A stretch of DNA of 64,000 nt from Sporosarcina sp. P32b. Its GTDB lineage: Bacteria > Bacillota > Bacilli > Bacillales_A > Planococcaceae. How positions within the stretch are numbered: the stretch's first letter is position 1; each line of letters starts with the position of its first letter. Made by a program: the position numbers and the translations under genes. The stretch covers positions 41,893 to 105,892 of the forward strand of contig NZ_PDZB01000008.1 in the NCBI RefSeq assembly GCF_002743335.1. Direction: 5' to 3'. This document shows positions 27,912 through 36,806 of the stretch, piece by piece. The notes beneath the pieces are model-generated. The model was given only the letters and a program-made list of their open reading frames with translations, was not told the origin of the DNA and made no database searches.

Positions 27912-28877
27912 ATGGAACGTAGTTTATCAATGGAATTAGTGCGTGTAACAGAGGCAGCAGCCGTAGCGGCAGCTCGCTGGATGGGACGCGGTTTGAAGAA
28001 CGAAGCAGACGACGCGGCAACAGAAGCAATGCGTACAGTATTCGACACAATTCCTATGGAAGGTGTAGTCGTAATCGGTGAAGGTGAAATGGACGAAGCA
28101 CCTATGCTATATATTGGCGAAGAGCTTGGAACAGGTCACGGACCCGCTGTAGATATCGCTGTTGATCCAGTTGAAGGTACGAATATCGTAGCAGCAGGTG
28201 GATGGAACGCACTAGCTGTTCTTGCGGTTGCAGATAAAGGCAACTTGCTAAACGCACCGGATATGTACATGGACAAAATTGCAGTCGGACCTGAAGCAGT
28301 TGGTAAAATTGATATCGACGCAAGCGTTACAGATAACTTGAAGGCTGTAGCAAAAGCGAAGAATAAATCAGTATCTGACTTGGTTGCATCTGTTTTGAAC
28401 CGTGAACGTCACGCAGACATTATCGAAGAAATTCGTGAAGCGGGCGCACGTATCAAATTGATCGAAGATGGCGATGTAGCAGCAGCTATTAACACTGCTT
28501 TCGATGACACAGGTGTAGATATTTTATTCGGCAGAGGCGGTGCTCCTGAAGGCGTAATCGCAGCAGTCGGATTGAAATGTCTAGGCGGAGAAATCCAAGG
28601 ACGTCTCGTTCCTTCAAATGATGAAGAGAGAGAACGTTGCATCAAGATGGGTATTGACGTAAACAAAGTTCTAATGATGGACGATTTGGTAAAAGGAGAC
28701 GACTGTATTTTCGCAGCAACAGGCGTAACAGACGGCGAATTAATGGATGGCGTGCAGTTTAAAGGTTCATACTGCCGAACTCAGTCGATCGTTATGCGCT
28801 CGAAATCAGGAACTATTCGTTTCGTAGAAGGTCGCCACAGCATGAAGAAAAAACCTCTTCTCGTAATGCAAGACTAA
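27912..28877 (+). CDS. glpX: Class II fructose-1,6-bisphosphatase GlpX
   Basis: Hydrolyses fructose-1,6-bisphosphate in gluconeogenesis. 321 residues. Metal and substrate motifs are [21 protein letters not shown] and GRGGAPEG. I chose ATG 27912 ([12 protein letters not shown]) with AGGAGG upstream; an in-frame ATG at 27858 has no ribosome binding site. The 5' region has TATAAT at 27794 and a hairpin CATCCAT / ATGGATG (27813-27844). The order murZ-glpX-rho is that of B. subtilis. Confidence 0.94.
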   Translation: MERSLSMELVRVTEAAAVAAARWMGRGLKNEADDAATEAMRTVFDTIPMEGVVVIGEGEMDEAPMLYIGEELGTGHGPAVDIAVDPVEGTNIVAAGGWNALAVLAVADKGNLLNAPDMYMDKIAVGPEAVGKIDIDASVTDNLKAVAKAKNKSVSDLVASVLNRERHADIIEEIREAGARIKLIEDGDVAAAINTAFDDTGVDILFGRGGAPEGVIAAVGLKCLGGEIQGRLVPSNDEERERCIKMGIDVNKVLMMDDLVKGDDCIFAATGVTDGELMDGVQFKGSYCRTQSIVMRSKSGTIRFVEGRHSMKKKPLLVMQD

Positions 28878-28955
28878 CTCCCTCAACACCCGGTGTCACA
28901 GCCGGGTCTCTATTTCCTAAAAAACTATCTAGATCCATAATGTCCGGCTACTAAA

Positions 28956-28987
28956 AGAAAGGAAGTACATCACGTACTCTCCTTTCT
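28956..28987 (+). terminator. Hairpin between glpX and rho
   Basis: AGAAAGGA-AGTAC pairs with GTACT-C-TCCTTTCT. The T content after it is low (ATTTACTG), so it may be a weak terminator or a rho leader structure. An additional short stem ACCCGG / CCGGGT lies at about 28887-28906. Confidence 0.5.
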
Positions 28988-29039
28988 ATTTACTGTGCCG
29001 AATTTTCCATACAATAAATGAAGAGTGGTGTACGCATAG

Positions 29040-30320
29040 ATGACAATGATTACCCTCGCGGACCTTGAGAATATGACGCTGAAAGAGCTATACTCTCTAG
29101 CAAAGCAGTTCAAAATTACCAACTATAGCAAACTAACAAAGAAAGAATTGGTCTTCGCTATATTGAAATCCCGCGCAGAACAAGAAGGCTTCTTCTTCAT
29201 GGAAGGCGTCCTCGAAATTATTCAATCTGAAGGATACGGATTCCTACGTCCAATTAATTACTCATCCAGTTCAGAAGATATTTACATCTCGGCATCTCAA
29301 ATTCGTCGCTTCGATTTGCGTAACGGCGACAAAGTAACAGGGAAAGTTCGTCCACCAAAAGAAAACGAACGTTTCTATGGTTTATTACAAGTAGAAGCAG
29401 TCAACGGGCAAAATCCGGAAGTTGCACGTGAACGCGTTCATTTCCCGGCATTGACACCTTTGTACCCGGATCGTCAAATTAATTTAGAAACATCAAAAAG
29501 TAATGTGTCTACACGGATTATGGACCTTGTTTCACCTGTCGGATTTGGTCAACGTGGATTAATTGTCGCTCCTCCGAAAGCCGGAAAAACGACATTGTTG
29601 AAAGAAATTGCCAACTCGATCACAACAAACCATCCGGACGCGGAACTTATTGTCCTATTGATCGATGAACGTCCAGAAGAAGTAACGGACATCGAACGTT
29701 CTGTCAAAGCAGACGTAGTCAGTTCGACATTTGATGAAGTACCGCAAAACCATGTGAAGGTGGCAGAACTCGTACTCGAACGCGCAATGCGTCTCGTCGA
29801 AAGTAAACGCGACGTCATCATCCTGATGGACTCCATCACACGACTAGCGCGCGCATTCAACCTAGTCATTCCACCGAGTGGACGAACACTATCCGGAGGA
29901 ATTGACCCAGCGGCTTTCCACCGACCCAAAAGATTTTTCGGTGCTGCACGTAACATTGAAGAAGGCGGAAGCTTAACTATTCTTGCCACAGCCCTAATCG
30001 AAACCGGCTCACGCATGGACGAAGTTATCTACGAAGAATTCAAAGGAACCGGCAACATGGAACTCCACCTAGACCGCAACCTAGCCGAACGCAGAATCTT
30101 CCCTGCACTCGACATCCGTCGCTCCGGCACACGAAAAGAAGAACTACTCATTCCCAAAGACAACTTGGAAAAACTATGGGCTATCAGAAAGACATTTTCA
30201 GACTCCCACGACTTTACCGAACGCTTCATGAAAAAACTAAGCCAATCCGAAAACAATGCAGAATTCTTCGACAAACTGAACGAGGAAATGAAGGCTAAAA
30301 AAGGTAAAGGCCTTATTTGA
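29040..30320 (+). CDS. rho: Transcription termination factor Rho
   Basis: Hexameric RNA-dependent ATPase that terminates transcription. 426 residues. Rho N-domain (LKELYSLAKQFKITNYSKL), cold-shock RNA-binding domain with GYGFLRP (~residue 63), Walker A APPKAGKTT, Walker B region VIILMDSITR, and Q/R-loop residues in TLSGGIDP. Start ATG 29040 has a weak GAGTGGTG site; ATG 29046 is an alternative. Weak initiation is in line with the usual autoregulation of Rho, but no mechanism is proven here. Confidence 0.95.
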   Translation: MTMITLADLENMTLKELYSLAKQFKITNYSKLTKKELVFAILKSRAEQEGFFFMEGVLEIIQSEGYGFLRPINYSSSSEDIYISASQIRRFDLRNGDKVTGKVRPPKENERFYGLLQVEAVNGQNPEVARERVHFPALTPLYPDRQINLETSKSNVSTRIMDLVSPVGFGQRGLIVAPPKAGKTTLLKEIANSITTNHPDAELIVLLIDERPEEVTDIERSVKADVVSSTFDEVPQNHVKVAELVLERAMRLVESKRDVIILMDSITRLARAFNLVIPPSGRTLSGGIDPAAFHRPKRFFGAARNIEEGGSLTILATALIETGSRMDEVIYEEFKGTGNMELHLDRNLAERRIFPALDIRRSGTRKEELLIPKDNLEKLWAIRKTFSDSHDFTERFMKKLSQSENNAEFFDKLNEEMKAKKGKGLI

Positions 30321-30394
30321 TTAATTATGTTTTTGGGTTTAGCTTTTTGCATTTAACCCAACATAAAAAAGTGATGTACGTACTTAAAAAGTAA

Positions 30395-30528
30395 GATTGC
30401 AGCGGAAGCCGAGGGGCGACTCCGGGAGGATCAGCCCGAACGTTGAGACAACCAAAAGGGAGCCTCGCGACCTGGTTGGCTCAACAAGTGGCCCTCCAGA
30501 AAGCGTCCCCTCGGCTGCAGCGGAAATC
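30395..30528 (+). repeat. Hairpin element, single copy, plus orientation
   Basis: 134-bp imperfect inverted repeat in the 435-bp rho-rpmE gap. Arms GATTGCAGCGGAAGCCGAGG and its near-complement ending GGAAATC pair; inner signatures are GGGGCGACTCCGGGAGGATC and CCTCCAGAAAGCGTCCCC. The loop has GAGACAACCAAAAGGGAG and CCTGGTTGGCTCA, which recur in the composite copies. Confidence 0.88.
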
Positions 30529-30599
30529 CAAGCCCTAACTAAGTCCGCCTATGCCCATTAAATACCCAAATCAAACAGTTGCACAACGTATCGAATTTT

Positions 30600-30755
30600 G
30601 CTATACTAATCAAGTACAGTTTTCTGTACACCGCATATACGGCTGACAAACACGGGTCGTGTACGGCATCGATCGTTTTATTGACAACTGGTCAATAAAA
30701 CATCCATAATTTCACACTCTGTTCCAGATGGTTCAGGGCGAAAGGAGAGATATCG
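30600..30755 (+). promoter_or_regulatory. Probable rpmE leader
   Basis: Before rpmE, GTACAGTTTTCTGTAC (30615-30630) and a perfect 11-bp stem GTTTTATTGAC / GTCAATAAAAC (30675-30701) can form. Ribosomal protein L31 genes in Firmicutes often carry autoregulatory leaders; whether this matches the described L31 leader fold needs a covariance search. Confidence 0.4.
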
Positions 30756-30971
30756 ATGAAAGCAGGAATTCATCCCAATTACAAACTTGCAAAAGTAACT
30801 TGCTCATGTGGCAATACATTTGAAACAGGTTCTGTAAAAGAAGATATTCGAGTGGAAGTATGCTCAGAATGTCACCCATTCTATACTGGCCGTCAGAAGT
30901 TTGCTACTGCAGATGGACGAGTTGACCGTTTCAACAAAAAATACGGCATCAAGTCAGAAGAACAAGAGTAA
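30756..30971 (+). CDS. rpmE: 50S ribosomal protein L31, zinc-binding type
   Basis: 71 residues. The zinc-binding (C+) form is shown by Cys16, Cys18 in CSCGN and the [10 protein letters not shown] block. [16 protein letters not shown] closes the conserved part. AAAGGAGAG precedes the ATG. Located between rho and tdk as in B. subtilis. The zinc form is usually replaced by a cysteine-free paralogue under zinc starvation; no such paralogue lies in this window. Confidence 0.96.
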   Translation: MKAGIHPNYKLAKVTCSCGNTFETGSVKEDIRVEVCSECHPFYTGRQKFATADGRVDRFNKKYGIKSEEQE

Positions 30972-30981
30972 TAAAAGCCAG

Positions 30982-31022
30982 ATACCCGTCAGGTGCAGTC
31001 GTGCCAGACGGGTATTTTTATT
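30982..31022 (+). terminator. Terminator after rpmE
   Basis: Perfect 9-bp stem ATACCCGTC / GACGGGTAT with a partly paired 16-nt loop, then TTTTATT. Confidence 0.93.
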
Positions 31023-31080
31023 AATTTAGCGCGTAGTTTAGCAAATATAGAGGGATTAATGTTAACTTTTTAGTGGAGTT

Positions 31081-31330
31081 TGCTCTATTGTTGTCGTTAA
31101 GTGCTCAATGTGTGCGTGTATTCGCTCATAGTTGCGTGTAAAGCGCTCAAACTGTGTGTACCCGCTCATAGTTGTGCGTAAAGCGCTCAAACTGTACGTA
31201 TACCCGCTCATAGTATCGCGCTAAGCGCTCTATCCAAGCAGCTACCCGCTCATAGTCACACGTCAAGCGCTCTATCCAAGCAGCTACCCGCTCATAGTCA
31301 CACGCCAACAGCTCTACCCGCAGTACCCGT
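31081..31330 (+). repeat. 21-bp-phased CGCTC(A/T) array, locus 2
   Basis: TGCTC or CGCTC motifs at 31081, 31102, 31123, 31144, then 31163 (one 2-bp deletion), and again every 21 bp (31184, 31205, 31226, 31247 and on) to about 31320. Units alternate CGCTCATAGT with CGCTCAAACTG or CGCTCTATCC, giving a 42-bp higher-order period. The array lies about 60 nt after the rpmE terminator and fills the gap before tdk. Confidence 0.92.
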
Positions 31331-31403
31331 TGCACCCGCAACACCCGCAACACCACTCAAAAACCCACATACATAAAGCACGATCAGTGAAAGGAGATTG
31401 ACC

Positions 31404-32000
31404 ATGTACGTTACAATGCAAGGCGGCTGGATGGAAGTCATCTGCGGCAGTATGTTTTCAGGTAAATCGGAGGAGCTCATTCGCCGGATTCGTCGGGCAG
31501 AATTTGCCAAACAAAAGATTGCGGTATTCAAACCGGCCATTGACGATCGGTATAGCGAGGAAGCTGTGGTCAGCCACGATGGTGCTTCAACTATTGCCAA
31601 TCCTATTTCCAAAGCGAGTGAAATACCGAATCTCGTATCAGATGATTTCGATGTGGTCGCCATTGATGAAGCACAATTTTTTGATGAAGATATTATAAAT
31701 GTCGCGATCGAACTAGCAGATCGCGGATTTCGCGTGATCGTGGCAGGACTCGATCAAGATTTCAAAGGCGAACCGTTTGGGCCGATGCCGGAACTAATGG
31801 CGGTAGCGGAACTGGTGACAAAACTTCAAGCGGTCTGTACCGTTTGCGGATCACCTTCAAGCCGAACACAACGATTGATAGATGGACAACCCGCATGCCA
31901 AGATGATCCAATTATTCTGGTCGGTGCGTCCGAAGCATACGAACCACGTTGCCGTCAGCACCACGAAGTGCCTGTCAGCCGCGCGCAGTATGTAAAATAA
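31404..32000 (+). CDS. tdk: Thymidine kinase
   Basis: ATP-dependent phosphorylation of thymidine (salvage). 198 residues. P-loop [14 protein letters not shown], Walker B DEAQFF, lasso-domain zinc motif CTVCG and the end [23 protein letters not shown] lies before ATG 31404. Typical type II, cytosolic-like Tdk, placed as in B. subtilis. Confidence 0.95.
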   Translation: MYVTMQGGWMEVICGSMFSGKSEELIRRIRRAEFAKQKIAVFKPAIDDRYSEEAVVSHDGASTIANPISKASEIPNLVSDDFDVVAIDEAQFFDEDIINVAIELADRGFRVIVAGLDQDFKGEPFGPMPELMAVAELVTKLQAVCTVCGSPSSRTQRLIDGQPACQDDPIILVGASEAYEPRCRQHHEVPVSRAQYVK

Positions 32001-32008
32001 ACATCATT

Positions 32009-32047
32009 CCGTCTATCCTTACGCACGTAAGGATAGACGGTTCTGTT
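32009..32047 (+). terminator. Terminator after tdk
   Basis: Perfect 15-bp stem CCGTCTATCCTTACG / CGTAAGGATAGACGG with a 2-nt spacer, then TTCTGTT. The symmetry and a GGAATGATG lead make it possibly bidirectional. Confidence 0.85.
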
Positions 32048-32092
32048 ATATACTAGTATATAATTCATTATTTCAGAAGAGGTGAACCGACT

Positions 32093-33169
32093 ATGTTCGA
32101 TAGACTGCAAGCAGTAGAAGACCGTTATGATCGACTCAATGAACTACTTAGTGATCCCGAAATCGTCAATGATCTGGATAAATTACGAAGCTATTCAAAA
32201 GAACAATCTGATTTACAAGATACGGTCGAAGTATACCGTGAATACAAAGATGTCTACACTCAATATAACAATGCAAAAGAAATGCAAGATGAGCCACTTG
32301 ATGATGAAATGAAAGAATTAGTGAAAATGGAAATCGATGAACTCGAAGACCGTATCGAGTCTCTTGAAGAACAATTAAAAGTATTGTTGATTCCAAAAGA
32401 TCCGAATGACAATAAAAGTGTCATCATGGAAATCCGAGGCGCAGCGGGCGGAGACGAGGCAGCTTTATTTGCTGGTAGTCTGTATCGTATGTATACACGG
32501 TTCGCGGAAATGAATCATTGGAAAGTGGAAGTAATTGATTCATCCCCAACTGAACTTGGCGGATTTAAAGAAATCATTTTCATGATCGATGGCAAAGGTG
32601 CTTATTCCAAGTTGAAGTATGAAAACGGAGCGCATCGCGTGCAACGTGTACCGGAAACGGAATCGGGTGGACGAACGCATACGTCGACTGCTACTGTTGC
32701 CTGCCTGCCTGAAGCAGAAGAAGTAGAAATTGAGATTCATGACAAAGATATCCGTACCGATACATTCGCGTCATCTGGACCGGGCGGACAATCCGTCAAC
32801 ACGACGATGTCTGCTGTGCGTCTGACGCATTTGCCGACAGGGACGACGGTATCGATTCAAGATGAAAAATCTCAAATTAAAAATAAAGAAAAAGCGATGA
32901 AAGTCTTGCGTGCACGTGTTTACGATAAGTTTATGCAAGAAGTGCAAGCGGAATACGATGAAAAACGGAAAACGGCCGTTGGATCAGGAGACCGTTCCGA
33001 GCGTATTCGCACATATAACTTCCCACAAAATCGTGTGACGGACCATCGAATCGGTTTGACCATCCAAAAACTCGATCAGATTATAGAAGGGAAATTGGAT
33101 GAAGTAATCGATGCGTTAATTATAGAAGAACAAGCACATCGCTTGGAAAGCTTGGATCGCAATGACTGA
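32093..33169 (+). CDS. prfA: Peptide chain release factor 1
   Basis: Class I release factor for UAA and UAG. 358 residues. The ribosome-catalytic GGQ is in [12 protein letters not shown]; the codon-recognition region lies near residue 185 ([15 protein letters not shown]). AGAGGTG precedes the ATG. The last 8 nt overlap prmC, whose product methylates the GGQ glutamine. Confidence 0.96.
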   Translation: MFDRLQAVEDRYDRLNELLSDPEIVNDLDKLRSYSKEQSDLQDTVEVYREYKDVYTQYNNAKEMQDEPLDDEMKELVKMEIDELEDRIESLEEQLKVLLIPKDPNDNKSVIMEIRGAAGGDEAALFAGSLYRMYTRFAEMNHWKVEVIDSSPTELGGFKEIIFMIDGKGAYSKLKYENGAHRVQRVPETESGGRTHTSTATVACLPEAEEVEIEIHDKDIRTDTFASSGPGGQSVNTTMSAVRLTHLPTGTTVSIQDEKSQIKNKEKAMKVLRARVYDKFMQEVQAEYDEKRKTAVGSGDRSERIRTYNFPQNRVTDHRIGLTIQKLDQIIEGKLDEVIDALIIEEQAHRLESLDRND

Positions 33170-34013
33170 AACACTATTTGCGTCCGTGCAACGAGCGCAG
33201 CAGTTGCTACAGGAACGCGGAATGGACGTGCATGCGGCTGAATTAGCTATGCGTTCGGTCACAGGAATGAGTCAGGCGAATTATTTGGCGAGTTTTCGTG
33301 ATCCTATTTCGCATGAAATGGATTCACAGTTCTGGGCAATTATCACGGAATTACTAACTGGTAAGCCGATTCAATATATTCTTGGTGAAGAGTCTTTTTA
33401 CGGCTATTCATTCGAAGTCAATGAACACGTCTTGATTCCGCGTCCTGAAACGGAAGAACTTGTCCATTATGCATTACAACGAGCGAATCAATTATTCGGA
33501 GATCAAGTCATTCACGTGGCGGATATTGGAACGGGTAGTGGAGCCATTGCCGTGGCATTCAAAAAAGAACGACCGACTGCAAAAGTGACCGCCACTGATT
33601 TCAGTGAATCTGCGCTTGAAGTTGCAAAACGCAATGCAGAGCGGAATGAAGCGGATATAACCTTTATGCAAGGGGATATGGAAGTACCGTTGAAACAACA
33701 GAAATGGGATATCGTCCTATCCAATCCGCCCTACATCGCAGAACATGAAAAATCAGTTATGTCACCAACTGTTTACGAATTCGAACCGCAAACGGCGTTA
33801 TTCGCTGAAGAAGAAGGTCTCTACTTTTATCGAAGACTAGCAGAGAACTTATCTCCTTTGATGAATCGTCCTGCGCTCATCGGTTTCGAAATCGGCTATC
33901 AGCAAGGATTGATCGTGCAAGGATACTTGCAGAAATCCTTTCCGCAAGCGACTGTGGAAATCATTCAGGACATCAATAAAAAAGATCGAATGATATTTTG
34001 TGAGATTCAATGA
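33162..34013 (+). CDS. prmC: Peptide chain release factor N5-glutamine methyltransferase PrmC
   Basis: SAM-dependent methylation of the GGQ glutamine of release factors. 283 residues. SAM motif [15 protein letters not shown] and the glutamine-binding NPPY in [11 protein letters not shown]. The N-terminal five-helix domain includes [14 protein letters not shown]. It overlaps prfA, so translation is coupled to its substrate. Confidence 0.95.
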   Translation: MTETLFASVQRAQQLLQERGMDVHAAELAMRSVTGMSQANYLASFRDPISHEMDSQFWAIITELLTGKPIQYILGEESFYGYSFEVNEHVLIPRPETEELVHYALQRANQLFGDQVIHVADIGTGSGAIAVAFKKERPTAKVTATDFSESALEVAKRNAERNEADITFMQGDMEVPLKQQKWDIVLSNPPYIAEHEKSVMSPTVYEFEPQTALFAEEEGLYFYRRLAENLSPLMNRPALIGFEIGYQQGLIVQGYLQKSFPQATVEIIQDINKKDRMIFCEIQ

Positions 34014-34020
34014 ATAAAAT

Positions 34021-34055
34021 CCCTTCCTGCGGGTCAAGATAGAGTGCAGGAGGGG
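34021..34055 (+). promoter_or_regulatory. Hairpin sequestering the spoIIR ribosome binding site
   Basis: CCCTTCCTGC (34021-34030) pairs with GCAGGAGGGG (34046-34055) over 10 bp with one G-U pair and a 15-nt loop. The second arm is the spoIIR Shine-Dalgarno sequence, 5 nt before ATG 34061. Transcripts entering from prmC would hide it. Confidence 0.65.
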
Positions 34056-34060
34056 ATGAC

Positions 34061-34630
34061 ATGTTACAAGATTATCCAATTAACGAACAACCGACTCAAA
34101 CTTCGAAACTAGTGGCATTTATAGAATTTGTACTTATATTACTTACTATACAAGCGGTGTTGCTTGTATTCGGTCAACAGGCAACTGCGGATGAAGCGAC
34201 GCAATTTCGCATTCTTGCAAACTCTAATACTGTAGCGGATCAACAAGTGAAACGAGATGTTCAAGAGAAAATCGCACCATTACTTGAGCAGGCAATCAAT
34301 CAATCTACGAACACGCAGCAAATTAATGATAAGCTTCAAATGTTAGAACCGGCGCTTCTTGAAATCGCAAAAGCACAAGTAAACGGTGCTCACGTAACGC
34401 TTGAGCATAGTGCCGCAGTGATTCCACCGAAACGGGTAGGGTATTTCATTCAGCCGCAAGATGTATACGATGCATATGTCGTGAAAATCGGTGCGGGCCG
34501 AGGCGATAATTGGTGGTGTTCATTGTTTCCTAATGTTTGTTTCCCTGAAGAAGCTACAGTGACTGAAACAGAAGAACAAGAACCTGTTACATTCTTCATT
34601 TGGGAGTGGATAAAGTCGCTGTTCGAATGA
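34061..34630 (+). CDS. spoIIR: Stage II sporulation protein R (SpoIIR)
   Basis: Forespore signal secreted into the intermembrane space, where it triggers SpoIIGA to process pro-sigma-E in the mother cell. 189 residues, shorter than B. subtilis SpoIIR (224). A signal/anchor segment lies at ~22-40. Conserved blocks are RILANSNTVADQQVKRDVQE, then YVVKIGAGRGDNWWCSLFP with the following Cys. The place after prmC agrees with B. subtilis apart from missing ywkF. Confidence 0.92.
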   Translation: MLQDYPINEQPTQTSKLVAFIEFVLILLTIQAVLLVFGQQATADEATQFRILANSNTVADQQVKRDVQEKIAPLLEQAINQSTNTQQINDKLQMLEPALLEIAKAQVNGAHVTLEHSAAVIPPKRVGYFIQPQDVYDAYVVKIGAGRGDNWWCSLFPNVCFPEEATVTETEEQEPVTFFIWEWIKSLFE

Positions 34631-34690
34631 ACATATTCACAATTTTTGTGGATAAAATCGATAAAATGTGTATAAAGAGGGGTTGAGCAA

Positions 34691-35722
34691 GTGGACACTT
34701 TGCAAGAAACAGTGGATAACCAAGTGGATAACGATAGAATCTATGAACAGGCTGTGGATATCCTCAATTCTGGGGGGATAGTTGCCTTCCCGACTGAAAC
34801 AGTTTACGGATTAGGAGCCATTGCGACAGATGAGCAAGCAGTACAGCGGATCTTCGAGGCAAAAGGAAGACCTTCGGATAATCCGCTGATCGTACATATT
34901 GGGAATCAGTCCGACATCAAGAAATACGCAACAGATATTCCTGAAATCGCAGACATACTAATGAAAGCATTTTGGCCGGGACCATTGACGTTAATTATGG
35001 AGAGAAAGCCTGGAGTCATTGCAGATGTCGTGACAGCGGGACTAAATACAGTAGCTATCCGTATGCCTGACCACCCGATAGCATTGGCATTACTGCGCAA
35101 ACTGGATCAGCCTTTAGCGGCACCGAGTGCAAATCGTAGCGGGAAGCCAAGCCCGACGGAAGCGGATCATGTCTATCACGACTTAATTGGTAGAGTTCCG
35201 CTGATTTTAGATGGCGGGGAGACAGGAGTAGGCCTTGAATCCACTATTTTGGATATCACGGTCACACCGCCTGTCATTTTGCGTCCGGGCGGCATTACGA
35301 AAGAGCAGCTGGAAGAGTTAATTGGCACCGTTCATATGGCGACGCTACCTACAGATCAAACAGCAACACCACGTGCGCCAGGCATGAAATATGCTCATTA
35401 TGCGCCTGAAGCACCGCTTTTCATCATCGAACCGAATGCGGATTCTATTGCGTATGCGCTAGACACTATTCATCAACAAAATAAACGAGTCGCGATCATC
35501 GGACCTGATGAGTTATACACAGAACATGCGGATTGGTACTTTTTCACTGGTTCTATCAACAGTCGTGAAGCGATGGCGTCGAGTCTCTACAAAGCGATTC
35601 GCCAATGCGACAATACAGAGGCAGATATCATCCTCGCAATTGAGACCGATCATTCGGGTATCGGTGCAGCGGTTATGAATCGTCTCGATAAAGCATCGGA
35701 CGGCAAGCGTTTCACCGAGTAA
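34691..35722 (+). CDS. ywlC: Threonylcarbamoyl-AMP synthase (Sua5/YwlC type)
   Basis: Makes threonylcarbamoyl-AMP for the t6A37 modification of ANN-decoding tRNAs. 343 residues: a YrdC domain (~15-205; GGIVAFPTETVYGLGA, KGRPSDNPL, SANRSGKPSPT) followed by the Sua5 C-terminal domain (RAPGMKYAHYAPEAPL). GTG start with AGAGGGG upstream. Confidence 0.94.
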   Translation: MDTLQETVDNQVDNDRIYEQAVDILNSGGIVAFPTETVYGLGAIATDEQAVQRIFEAKGRPSDNPLIVHIGNQSDIKKYATDIPEIADILMKAFWPGPLTLIMERKPGVIADVVTAGLNTVAIRMPDHPIALALLRKLDQPLAAPSANRSGKPSPTEADHVYHDLIGRVPLILDGGETGVGLESTILDITVTPPVILRPGGITKEQLEELIGTVHMATLPTDQTATPRAPGMKYAHYAPEAPLFIIEPNADSIAYALDTIHQQNKRVAIIGPDELYTEHADWYFFTGSINSREAMASSLYKAIRQCDNTEADIILAIETDHSGIGAAVMNRLDKASDGKRFTE

Positions 35723-35740
35723 CATTTCGATAATGAGGAA

Positions 35741-35803
35741 TAGCCCCCTTTAGCACCCGCATAAGATTAGTAGATGCGAGAATTGCGAGGGGGCTACTTT
35801 TTT
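35741..35803 (+). terminator. ywlC terminator that overlaps the mntP ribosome binding site
   Basis: TAGCCCCC (35741-35748) pairs with GGGGGCTA (35789-35796), with an inner CGCAT / ATGCG stem, followed by six T. The mntP Shine-Dalgarno GAGGGGG is the 3' arm of this stem, and the TTG start codon takes its Ts from the T tract. One structure could end ywlC transcription and hide the mntP site in read-through RNA. Confidence 0.75.
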
Positions 35804-36305
35804 GATAGAAATCATAGCGGCTATCATTACAACGGTCGATATCCTGATCGTCTATACATTACTTCAGCTACGGCGAGGTCGCTTGATGATCATGCTGTGG
35901 ACTACTATACTGAATGTGTCGCTGCCGCTCATCGGTTTCTACGCAGGGGAATGGGTGATGACCATTTTCGCGGGATGGGGTCATGCGCTCTCGGGTGTAT
36001 TGCTTTCACTCATAGGTCTTCACATTCTCCTCTCGGACAGTGAAGAGCCATCAGTGGTTAATAAAATCTCCCCATTTTTCTTAGCGCTGATCGTCAGCAT
36101 AGATGCATTCGGAGTGAGTGTGACATTCGGTATGATGCAGCTGAATAAATGGCTGTTTGCTTTGGCGTCGGGCTTCTTTTCGATCATATTTTCGGCAATC
36201 GCTTTATTGTACACAGGCCGCTTGCGTGTAATTAATGGCACGTTTATTCGCCGATTAGCAGGTATTGTATTCATATGTATGGGCGTATTGTCCTTATTTT
36301 TCTGA
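35802..36305 (+). CDS. mntP: MntP-family manganese efflux protein (divergent)
   Basis: 167-residue, six-segment membrane protein in the place of B. subtilis ywlD (mntP). The second motif SIDAFGVSVTFGM is kept, but the first, usually MDAFSVGLG, reads VDILIVYTLL, so only its Asp is retained. TTG start, 8 nt after GAGGGGG. Manganese export is inferred from family and context; the altered first motif leaves specificity uncertain. Confidence 0.75.
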   Translation: MIEIIAAIITTVDILIVYTLLQLRRGRLMIMLWTTILNVSLPLIGFYAGEWVMTIFAGWGHALSGVLLSLIGLHILLSDSEEPSVVNKISPFFLALIVSIDAFGVSVTFGMMQLNKWLFALASGFFSIIFSAIALLYTGRLRVINGTFIRRLAGIVFICMGVLSLFF

Positions 36306-36359
36306 AAAAGTGTTTCTTTTTTCTCATAAATCCGTTATTCTGTAAAGTAGGTGAAGAAA

Positions 36360-36806
36360 ATGAATATTTATTTTATTTGTACAGGCAACACATGTAGAAG
36401 TCCTTTGGCAGAAGCATTAGTCAATCATGCCAACATGCCAGGCATTACGGCGAAATCAGCAGGTATTCATGCGATAGATGGCTTGCCGATTTCCCCGAAC
36501 TCAGCACGGTTGTTGACGGAAGAAAAAATTCCATTCACTCCCTATTCTAATGAAGTCAAATCTGCTGATATGGAGTGGGCTGATCTTGTGTTAACGATGA
36601 CAGCAAACCATCGAGATATTCTGCATAATTGGTATCCTGCAATGAAAGAAAAAGTGTTTACATTAAAAGAATACGCGGGTACAATGGCAGGTCTTGATGT
36701 ACATGATCCATATGGTGGAGATCTAGAAACATACCGCACCACATTTCATGAGCTGACAGAACTCATTAACTCCGTCATCCGAAAGCAAGCGGAGGGGAAC
36801 TTATGA
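36360..36806 (+). CDS. ywlE: Protein arginine phosphatase (YwlE, low-MW PTP family)
   Basis: 148 residues. The phosphatase loop is CTGNTCRS, with Cys7 nucleophile and Arg13. Thr11 in that loop is the residue that directs B. subtilis YwlE to phospho-arginine rather than phospho-tyrosine. The general acid is in HDPYGGD. ATG 36360 is chosen because AGGTG lies 6 nt upstream; GTG 36351 lies within that site. It counters McsB arginine kinase in protein quality control. Overlaps the chemoreceptor gene by 4 nt. Confidence 0.93.
   Translation: MNIYFICTGNTCRSPLAEALVNHANMPGITAKSAGIHAIDGLPISPNSARLLTEEKIPFTPYSNEVKSADMEWADLVLTMTANHRDILHNWYPAMKEKVFTLKEYAGTMAGLDVHDPYGGDLETYRTTFHELTELINSVIRKQAEGNL

Noticed and set aside
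31081..31330. CRISPR array
   Set aside because: The 21-bp period includes both motif and filler, repeats are only about 7 bp, there are no unique 30-bp spacers and no cas genes.
35723..35801. yybP-ykoY manganese riboswitch before mntP
   Set aside because: The 79-nt gap is explained by a terminator-like stem, and the riboswitch's conserved loops are not recognisable.
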